A stretch of 8,008 bases of DNA. It comes from JBGOUJ01 sp041477005. Its GTDB lineage: Bacteria; Acidobacteriota; Terriglobia; Bryobacterales; JACQDG01. Made by a program: the position numbers and the translations under genes. Below are positions 1-5,078 of the stretch, piece after piece (within the stretch, counting starts at the first letter, position 1; every line of letters begins with the position of its first letter). The DNA lies in contig JBGOUJ010000363.1 of the NCBI GenBank assembly GCA_041477005.1, forward strand, positions 1 to 8,008, given 5' to 3'. The notes beneath the pieces are model-generated. The model was not told where the DNA came from. It searched no databases and saw only the letters and a list, made by a program, of their open reading frames with translations.

Positions 1-759
<759 letters not shown>

Positions 760-815
760 AGTAAAAGCTCCTCCTGGTTTGGTACTGATGGCCCCAGAAT
801 CCCTTAGCCAAAACT

Positions 816-844
816 ATTATAAAATTTTAGTGTGTTATTGTCAA
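816..844 (-). promoter_or_regulatory. Perfect-consensus housekeeping promoter of dnaK
   Basis: On the minus strand, TTGACA (844-839) and TATAAT (821-816) are separated by exactly 17 bases, so both hexamers match the sigma-70 consensus fully. The predicted start of transcription is near 809, giving a 5' leader of about 50 nt that ends in the AGGAGGAG ribosome binding site. No CIRCE (TTAGCACTC-N9-GAGTGCTAA) or HspR-type inverted repeat overlaps it, so the sequence shows no classical heat-shock operator. The hexamer match is directly seen; the absence of heat-shock control is inference. Confidence 0.88.
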
Positions 845-866
845 GTATCATGTTAAGAAGCCTTTT

Positions 867-1955
867 ATGAGATACTTAGCCATCTTCGTCCTGCTGGCTC
901 TATTGCCATCAGCTCGGGCACTCGACTACGATCACCTGGCGGCCCGAATCGTAGGCGCTCTCCAGCTTCACCCCGGAGAGACCGTACTAATCCGTTACGA
1001 TTCCGGATATTTTGCCGAGTTGGTCGGGCCGCTCCGGAGGCGCCTCCAGCAGGCCGGTGCAGTCCCACTCGGGCCGATCGAATATCAAGCCAAGAGCGGG
1101 GCGCCGCAGGGATACGCCGAGTTGTTGGAGAACGCCGGCGTCTACCTGTGGCTCCCTCTCCGGGTCGATGTGAGGGAGATCACGCCGGCCGAGCGGCTGG
1201 CGTTGCAGCAATGGCTGGACAAGGGCGGAACCCGCCGCGAGATCCATTTCCACTGGCGGGAAGGCAGCGTGCTGCCCGATGGCCTGGCGGGCGAGCATTC
1301 GGCCGCGCTCGACGCGATCTACGAGGATGCCCTCGACATCGACTACGCATCGCTTTCGGTGGCGCAGGATCGCGCTATCGCAGTGCTGCGGTCGGGCACG
1401 GTTCGGGTACGGACGCCGGCCGGCACCGATGTGCGCTTCCGAGTGGGTGACCGTCCCTTCAACAAGCAGGACGGCGACGCCTCGCCCCAGCGCGCCCGCG
1501 CCGCCCGGGTCCGCGTCGATCGGGAAGTCGAATTACCGGCCGGGGTGGTGCGCGTGGCGCCGCTCGAAGAGAGCGTCAGCGGCCGCATCGTGATTCCCAC
1601 TGCCCGCTTCGGAGTCAAGGTTGCTCGCGACGTGAGGCTGCAAATCGCGAGCGGCCGGGTGACCCGCGTCGAGGCCTCCGAGAATCTCGCCGCGGTCGAG
1701 GCGGCGCTCCAGGCGGGCGGTGACGCGGCTCGTCGTTTCCGCGAGTTCGGTCTGGGTTTCAACCCGAAGCTGCAGCCCCCGGCGGGCAGCCGTTCCCTGG
1801 CCTATTACGGCTATGGGGCCGGCGTGGTTCGGATGAGCCTCGGCGATAACGAAGAGATCGGCGGAGCGGTCCGCGGCGGCTTCGTCCGCTGGTTCTTCTT
1901 CCCCGACGCCACCATAGAGGTCGACGGTAAACCCGTCCGCATCCCCGGCCGATAG
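867..1955 (+). CDS. Secreted M29-like (aminopeptidase T family) protein, probably catalytically inactive
   Basis: This is a 362-residue protein with a typical Sec signal peptide (residues 1-18; hydrophobic core IFVLLALL, AxA-type cleavage site ARA before LDYD). The mature part resembles M29 metalloaminopeptidases: EFGLGFNP (293-300) matches the family's ELGIGTNP region, and SLGDNEEIGG (324-333) followed by EVDGKPV (351-357) matches the C-terminal core. Family members are usually cytoplasmic two-metal exopeptidases of about 400 residues, so both the export signal and the length are unusual. By manual alignment, of the ligands numbered E250, E316, H345, H376 and D378 in the Thermus enzyme, only E316 (E293 here) is kept. 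The others fall on V227, R322, V340 and W342, and the catalytic Tyr is also missing. A non-enzymatic role in the periplasm or envelope is therefore likely. The ATG at 867 is chosen for the signal peptide; the ribosome binding site (AAGAAG, 855-860) is weak. It leads a likely three-gene operon. Confidence 0.62.
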   Translation: MRYLAIFVLLALLPSARALDYDHLAARIVGALQLHPGETVLIRYDSGYFAELVGPLRRRLQQAGAVPLGPIEYQAKSGAPQGYAELLENAGVYLWLPLRVDVREITPAERLALQQWLDKGGTRREIHFHWREGSVLPDGLAGEHSAALDAIYEDALDIDYASLSVAQDRAIAVLRSGTVRVRTPAGTDVRFRVGDRPFNKQDGDASPQRARAARVRVDREVELPAGVVRVAPLEESVSGRIVIPTARFGVKVARDVRLQIASGRVTRVEASENLAAVEAALQAGGDAARRFREFGLGFNPKLQPPAGSRSLAYYGYGAGVVRMSLGDNEEIGGAVRGGFVRWFFFPDATIEVDGKPVRIPGR

Positions 1956-1962
1956 ACTGTTT

Positions 1963-2241
1963 GTGGAGTGGTTGAAGGTGGCCCTGCTGGTATTGACCGG
2001 CCTGTTCCTGGCGGGCGCCGTTGTGAATTGGCTCACAACAGGGGTTGGGAGCCAGGGTTGGGGCCAAGCTCCGGGGGCCAAAGCCGCCCCCGGAGCCAAG
2101 GTAGTCCCGGCGCCCAGGTCGCGCAAGCTCGTCATCCGAATCAACACTAACGACGGCCTGCTGGCGGAGTGGGTGGCCAGGGCACTCTCCAGAGTCTTTA
2201 CCCCGCGGCGACTTGACGCGCAGCTCAAAAGACCGGCATGA
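1963..2241 (+). CDS. Small single-pass membrane protein of unknown function
   Basis: This is a 92-residue ORF with a GTG start, 7 nt after the stop of the M29-like gene and 7 nt before the preferred start of the next gene, which fits a translationally coupled operon. One membrane helix is clear (about residues 5-26, VALLVLTGLFLAGAVVNWL). It is followed by an Ala/Pro/Gly-rich linker with a doubled APGAK unit (36-46) and a basic C-terminal domain of about 40 residues (RSRKLVIRINTNDGLLAEWV and onward). No known family is recognised. There is no clear ribosome binding site, and a perfect 11-bp inverted repeat lies in the linker coding region, so the ORF could be fortuitous; its tight fit between neighbours argues for a real gene. 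Confidence 0.5.
   Translation: MEWLKVALLVLTGLFLAGAVVNWLTTGVGSQGWGQAPGAKAAPGAKVVPAPRSRKLVIRINTNDGLLAEWVARALSRVFTPRRLDAQLKRPA
2068..2096 (+). repeat. Perfect 11-bp inverted repeat (GC-rich hairpin) inside small ORF
   Basis: GCTCCGGGGGC (2068-2078) and GCCCCCGGAGC (2086-2096) are exact reverse complements around a 7-nt loop. The arms fall in the linker of the small membrane protein. There is no T-run after it, so it is not an ordinary intrinsic terminator. It could stabilise mRNA or slow ribosomes, or be a by-product of Ala/Pro/Gly-rich codons. Confidence 0.7.
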
Positions 2242-2248
2242 TGCCGGC

Positions 2249-2782
2249 ATGCGCCGGAATACCCTGACTGCCCTTCTCCTGGGAGCCTGGCTCGCCGGAA
2301 CCCTGTTCATGTGGGCCGTAGCCACTCAGAACTTCCGGCTGGTGGATCGCATCCTGGCCGCCCCTGCACCCGAGCTGACCACCCGCACAGCGCCGCTGGC
2401 TCCCGGTGAGGCGCGCCTGCTGATGCGCTACCAGGCTTCTGAAGTGAATCGCCTTTTCTTCGATCGCTGGGGCTGGGCCCAACTGGGGATCGGGATCATC
2501 GTGGCAGTGCTGGTATTTTCAGACGGCGCGGACCGCCCGCTGCGGATCGCCGTCACCCTTATGCTGGTCCTCGCCGCCGCGCTTCAGCTCGGCGTGGTGC
2601 CCGAAACCATCCGCCTGGGACGTCTGCTCGACTTCGCCCCGCGGTCGCCCGATGGGGCCGCCTCGGGGCCCGAGGCCGCCTTCTTCTGGCGTCTCCACAC
2701 CGCCTACACCGCTCTCGACATGCTGAAGTTTCTACTGGGAGTTTTCTCAACGGTCCGAGTGATGAAGGGCGGCAGATCTTAG
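2249..2782 (+). CDS. Four-pass membrane protein, weakly DUF4149/TMEM205-like
   Basis: This is a 177-residue integral membrane protein. Starting at ATG 2249 it begins MRRNTLTALLLGAW, and four hydrophobic segments are visible: about residues 4-25, 74-92, 97-114 and 151-170. The last segment carries FWRLHTAYTALDMLKFLLGV, which with the preceding VVPETIRL recalls the small DUF4149/TMEM205-like family; this is a pattern impression only. An upstream in-frame TTG at 2213 would add 12 polar residues and overlap the previous gene; the ATG is preferred because it puts a positive-inside N-terminus directly before the first helix. A short palindrome (CCGGCAT-G-ATGCCGG, 2233-2247) lies immediately before the ATG, where a ribosome binding site would be expected, so translation may depend on coupling. 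It is convergent with the compartment operon, with 21 nt between the two stops. Function unknown. Confidence 0.7.
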   Translation: MRRNTLTALLLGAWLAGTLFMWAVATQNFRLVDRILAAPAPELTTRTAPLAPGEARLLMRYQASEVNRLFFDRWGWAQLGIGIIVAVLVFSDGADRPLRIAVTLMLVLAAALQLGVVPETIRLGRLLDFAPRSPDGAASGPEAAFFWRLHTAYTALDMLKFLLGVFSTVRVMKGGRS

Positions 2783-2803
2783 TTAGTTTGCCGGGCGCAC
2801 GAT

Positions 2804-3076
2804 CTACGATCCTATATCCACCGAGTCAATCACGGCGATCACGGCCATGTCGATGGGCGACTCGGGCCGCTCCACGCTGGTCATGGCGCTCCAGCCCTCA
2901 GTCACAACCAGGACGCGATCCCCCACCCCGGCATCGACCCAATCGAGAGCCACCACAGCGTCGCCGCGGTCCTCGCCTTCGAGCGAAAGCGGCTGCACCA
3001 GCAGCACCTTGCGCCCTTCATGGCTGGGATGCTTGCGGGTGGCAACCAGCTCGCCGACGATCCGACCAATGATCAT
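2804..3076 (-). CDS. Microcompartment pentameric vertex protein (BMC-P, EutN/CcmL family), third copy in the operon
   Basis: This is a 90-residue EutN/CcmL-family protein, which forms pentamers that cap the corners of bacterial microcompartments. It opens MIIGRIVGELVATRKHP, contains GRKVLLVQPL (21-30) and VALDWVDAGVGDRVLVV (42-58), and ends IDMAVIAVIDSVDI; these are the beta-barrel strands conserved in the family, and the length is normal. The start is the ATG at 3076-3074 because it gives the family N-terminus and overlaps the stop of the preceding BMC-P gene as ATGA; a longer reading from 3181 is rejected. The overlap means translational coupling, fixing the dose of two vertex proteins relative to each other. 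It is the last gene of the operon, and no terminator hairpin is visible in the 21 nt after it. It is the most divergent of the three copies in the 60-70 region (EGWSAMTSVER). Confidence 0.93.
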   Translation of the reverse strand: MIIGRIVGELVATRKHPSHEGRKVLLVQPLSLEGEDRGDAVVALDWVDAGVGDRVLVVTEGWSAMTSVERPESPIDMAVIAVIDSVDIGS

Positions 3077-3348
3077 CGGGCCTTCGCCAGGGAGATCGTA
3101 TCGACGATCCCCACAACTGTAGCGTCGGTAGGAACCTCGCCGGGCAGGAAGGGGAAACTCGACTCGCGCCCCCGGCACCAATAGACAGTCTCGCCCGCCC
3201 CCGCCCCGACCGCATCCACCGCGACCAGCTTCCGGCCCCGGTCTTTCCCCTCTTTGGTGATCGGCTGCAACAGCAGCAGCTTGCAGCCCTGGAGCCCGGG
3301 CTCCTTAGCAGTGGCCCAAACGCGACCCACCACGCGTGCGAGAAACAT
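3073..3348 (-). CDS. Microcompartment pentameric vertex protein (BMC-P, EutN/CcmL family), second copy
   Basis: This is a 91-residue vertex protein of the EutN/CcmL family. It starts MFLARVVGRVWATAKEP, continues with CKLLLLQPITKEG (22-34) and LVAVDAVGAGAGETVYW (41-57), and closes with TDATVVGIVDTISL (74-87). Compared with its neighbours it carries a longer hydrophobic turn (SSFPFLPGE, 63-71) and a Cys at 58. The start ATG at 3348 gives the family N-terminus; no ribosome binding site is visible in the AT-rich 27-nt gap before it. The stop overlaps the ATG of the next BMC-P gene. It contributes to closing the shell around the aldolase encoded upstream. Confidence 0.94.
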   Translation of the reverse strand: MFLARVVGRVWATAKEPGLQGCKLLLLQPITKEGKDRGRKLVAVDAVGAGAGETVYWCRGRESSFPFLPGEVPTDATVVGIVDTISLAKAR

Positions 3349-3375
3349 AGGGAATTGGCGAAATCAAAAATTTTC

Positions 3376-3651
3376 TCAACTCTTCCCATCCAGCTCAACA
3401 TTATCAATAATTCCCACGACCGCCGCGTCGACCGGGCAATCCTTGCACCCGAAGGCCATGCGGGCGGAGCTGCCGGAGACGGTCAGCACTTTCTCGCGGA
3501 AGCCCGCCCCGACCGTATCGATCGCCACGACATAGCCGGCCTCGTCGCCGCCTTCGGGCGAGACGTGCCGCAGCACGAGCAGTTTTTTGCCTTCCAGGCG
3601 CGGGTCCTTCCGCGTCGCGACAACGGTACCGACAACGCGAGCCAACAGCAT
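3376..3651 (-). CDS. Microcompartment pentameric vertex protein (BMC-P, EutN/CcmL family), first copy
   Basis: This is a 91-residue vertex protein. It starts MLLARVVGTVVATRKDP, followed by GKKLLVLRHVSPEG (21-34), VVAIDTVGAGFREKVLTV (41-58) and VDAAVVGIIDNVEL (74-87), the full EutN/CcmL barrel. A Cys pair (C69 and C72, in FGCKDCP) is present here and absent from the other two copies; it could form a disulfide or bind a metal or cluster near the pentamer pore (inference). The start lies 4 nt after the BMC-H stop and has no obvious ribosome binding site of its own, so coupling to the BMC-H gene is likely. Confidence 0.95.
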   Translation of the reverse strand: MLLARVVGTVVATRKDPRLEGKKLLVLRHVSPEGGDEAGYVVAIDTVGAGFREKVLTVSGSSARMAFGCKDCPVDAAVVGIIDNVELDGKS

Positions 3652-3655
3652 GAGG

Positions 3656-3952
3656 TTACCGAGAGGCGGCTGCGGCGGACTTGCCGATGGGCAGCACGTC
3701 TTCCAGGCTCTGGTGCGGGCGGGGGATCACGTGGACGGCGATCAGCTCGCCGACCCGGCGGGCTGCGGCTGCGCCGGAGTCGGTCGCCGCCTTGACGGCG
3801 GCCACGTCGCCGCGCAGCAGCACCGTAACGTAGCCCGACCCGATCTTCTCCCAGCCCACCAGCGTCACCTTGGCGGACTTCACCGCCGCGTCGGCGGCCT
3901 CGATCATGGCCACCAGCCCGCGGGTCTCGATCATGCCTAGAGCTTCACCCAT
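3656..3952 (-). CDS. Microcompartment hexameric shell protein (BMC-H, Pfam BMC domain)
   Basis: This is a 98-residue single-domain BMC shell protein, which forms the flat hexagonal tiles of the compartment wall. It begins MGEALGMIETRGLVAMIEAA, the classic BMC-H start. It continues VKSAKVTLVGWEKIGSG (24-40) with the central pore loop KIGSG (36-40), then YVTVLLRGDVAAVKAATDSG (41-60), and ends with HVIPRPH (74-80) and a short tail. The start at 3952 is supported by a GGAGG ribosome binding site a few bases upstream; a longer reading from 3991 is rejected. It is the only BMC-H in the window, so one tile type would have to build the facets together with the three vertex proteins, unless more tiles are encoded elsewhere. 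The small polar GSG pore fits a passage for small charged metabolites. Confidence 0.97.
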   Translation of the reverse strand: MGEALGMIETRGLVAMIEAADAAVKSAKVTLVGWEKIGSGYVTVLLRGDVAAVKAATDSGAAAARRVGELIAVHVIPRPHQSLEDVLPIGKSAAAASR

Positions 3953-3985
3953 TGAACCTCCATAAGGAGTCAGAAGTCCACTTCG

Positions 3986-4048
3986 AGCCACGACTGTGAG
4001 GGAGCGGTTGCCGGGGCGCGGGACAACCGCTCCCTTACGGTCGCGGCT
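3986..4048. repeat. REP-like long inverted repeat between aldolase and shell genes
   Basis: Two 25-nt arms (3986-4010 and 4024-4048) are reverse complements except at three positions and enclose a GC-rich loop of 13 nt. The inner 10 bp or more are exact (AGGGAGCGGTTG facing CAACCGCTCCCT). No T-run follows on either strand. The mismatches have the character of a worn mobile or repeated palindrome (REP/MITE-like). Lying in the transcript between the aldolase and BMC-H genes, it would fold into a very stable hairpin that may protect or process the mRNA and set the enzyme-to-shell ratio. The structure is seen; the regulatory role and multi-copy nature are inferred. Confidence 0.85.
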
Positions 4049-4075
4049 CTGAATCTGATTTCTGAGTCCTGAATT

Positions 4076-4891
4076 CTATCTTCTCGTCCGCAGCGCTTCA
4101 TCCACCAGCGCGATCAGCTCGGTGCGGGTCACATAGAAACGCTCTTCACCGTCAGGGCCGGGTCCGGATGGCGCCCCACAGGACGCTCCCGTCGGGGACT
4201 GGTCCTCAGCCACCACCGGGCAGCCCGGCTCCACGCCCGCCCGGGACGGGACGCCGTAGCGCGTGCGCGAGTCAAACAGCTTGTGCACCTCTTCGCGGGG
4301 CAGCACGTTGGGGCCGCCCAGCAGCTCGGCCACCAGGTTGATCCGCGCGAAGTGCTCCACAGTCTCCATCTTGAAAAAGGCCTTCCAGACATCCTCACCG
4401 TAGCAGACCGCGCCGTGGTTGGCCATCAGGAGCGCATCGTACTTCGGGATCAACGGCAGCATCGGCTCGGTTAACGCCGGCGTGCCGGGCAGCCCGTAGG
4501 CAGCGAGCGGCACGCAGCCCAGCCCGATGATCACCTCCGGCAGCAGCGCCTGGTTGAGCGAGCGGCCGCAGGTGGCAAAGCCGGTGGCCACCGGCGGATG
4601 GGCGTGCAGAACAGACCGCACGTCGGGCCGCATCTTGTAGATCGTGAGGTGCATGAGGATCTCGGAGGTGCCCTGCCGGCGGCCTTCGAGCTTATTACCC
4701 TCGTAGTCGAGAACGATCAGGTCCTCGCACTGCATCATCCCCTTGCACATGCCGGTGGGGGTGGCGAGGATGCGCTCCTGGTCGAGGCGAATCGTGATGT
4801 TGCCGTCGTTCGAGGCGATCCAGCCTTTCTGGTGGACCAGCCTGCCGACCTCGACGATGTCCTGTCGGTGCTCGCGCTCCGTCTTCGTCAT
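4076..4891 (-). CDS. Class II aldolase (fuculose/rhamnulose-1-phosphate type) with probable compartment-targeting tail
   Basis: This is a 271-residue zinc-dependent class II aldolase/adducin-family protein. The likely reaction is cleavage of L-fuculose- or L-rhamnulose-1-phosphate to DHAP and L-lactaldehyde. The zinc ligands are all present: H96 and H98 in LHAHPP, H159 in ANHG, and E77 in TSEILMH. The phosphate-binding SNDGNIT (27-33) is also intact. Typical family members are about 210-230 residues; here the fold ends near residue 212, followed by a Pro/Gly/Ser-rich linker (213-249) and a short amphipathic helix (VTRTELIALVDEALRTR, 254-270), the arrangement of an encapsulation peptide. The start is ATG 4891; a longer reading from 5005 would run through the tRNA gene and is rejected. 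There is no ribosome binding site, and a candidate promoter ends 12 nt upstream. It is the first gene of the operon and the probable cargo. The exact sugar phosphate cannot be told from sequence. Confidence 0.92.
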   Translation of the reverse strand: MTKTEREHRQDIVEVGRLVHQKGWIASNDGNITIRLDQERILATPTGMCKGMMQCEDLIVLDYEGNKLEGRRQGTSEILMHLTIYKMRPDVRSVLHAHPPVATGFATCGRSLNQALLPEVIIGLGCVPLAAYGLPGTPALTEPMLPLIPKYDALLMANHGAVCYGEDVWKAFFKMETVEHFARINLVAELLGGPNVLPREEVHKLFDSRTRYGVPSRAGVEPGCPVVAEDQSPTGASCGAPSGPGPDGEERFYVTRTELIALVDEALRTRR

Positions 4892-4903
4892 GGGGAATTT
4901 TGT

Positions 4904-4933
4904 ATCGTAGCGTGCCGCGGGCGGGGTTGTAAA
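4904..4933 (-). promoter_or_regulatory. Candidate promoter of the microcompartment operon
   Basis: On the minus strand, TTTACA (4933-4928) and TACGAT (4909-4904) are spaced by 18 bases, a moderate match to sigma-70 hexamers (5/6 and 4/6). Transcription would begin within a few bases of the aldolase ATG, which has no ribosome binding site, so a near-leaderless mRNA is possible. Read-through from the tRNA gene is the alternative. Confidence 0.4.
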
Positions 4934-4944
4934 GTTTCGGAGAT

Positions 4945-5020
4945 TGGTGGACGGCAAGGGATTCGAACCCTCGACCCCGGCGTTGCGAACGCCGTGCTCT
5001 CCCAACTGAGCTAGCCGCCC
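4945..5020 (-). tRNA. tRNA-Ala (anticodon CGC)
   Basis: This is a 76-nt cloverleaf with encoded CCA (4947-4945) and discriminator A73. The acceptor stem GGGCGGC pairs with GCCGTCC and carries the G3:U70 wobble that identifies alanine tRNA. The D arm contains GCTCAGTTGGGAGAGC, the anticodon stem CGGCG/CGCCG holds the loop TTCGCAA with anticodon CGC (reads GCG), and the T arm contains GGTTCGAATCC. It lies 53 nt before the aldolase start on the same strand. Confidence 0.97.
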
Positions 5021-5037
5021 ACCTGGGTGACATCACG

Positions 5038-5046
5038 ATGATAGCA
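5038..5046 (-). promoter_or_regulatory. Candidate extended -10 element for the tRNA-Ala gene
   Basis: On the minus strand TGCTATCAT (5046-5038) has the TGn extension plus a 5/6 match to TATAAT, ending 17 nt before the mature tRNA 5' end. No good -35 hexamer is seen, as is common with extended -10 promoters. Confidence 0.4.
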
Positions 5047-5078
5047 CAGGGCCGGGAATTGCCGGTTCCACGTGCGGT

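Noticed and set aside
760..810. RNA thermosensor (ROSE-like) in the dnaK leader
   Set aside because: The leader is only about 50 nt, the ribosome binding site AGGAGGAG has no clear pairing partner, and weak CTGG/CCAG pairing is no more than expected by chance.
1343..2325. Long minus-strand frames opposite the M29-like gene and the small membrane protein
   Set aside because: They are Arg/Ser/Ala-rich and low in complexity, have no motifs, and are antisense to better-supported genes in a GC-rich region.
3254..3940. Plus-strand open frames across the BMC-P and BMC-H genes
   Set aside because: The minus strand gives four unmistakable shell proteins; the plus frames have no recognisable content.
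3986..4048. Intrinsic terminator ending the aldolase transcript
   Set aside because: The stem is strong but no run of T follows on the minus strand, so a REP-like element is a better description.
4892..5005. Longer aldolase with 38 extra N-terminal residues
   Set aside because: It would translate through part of the tRNA-Ala gene and has no family similarity; ATG 4891 matches the aldolase N-terminus.
5021..5078. Additional small gene or terminator between tRNA and methyltransferase
   Set aside because: Only 58 nt, with weak imperfect symmetry around CCGGGAATTGCCGG and no open frame of note; best explained as the tRNA promoter region.
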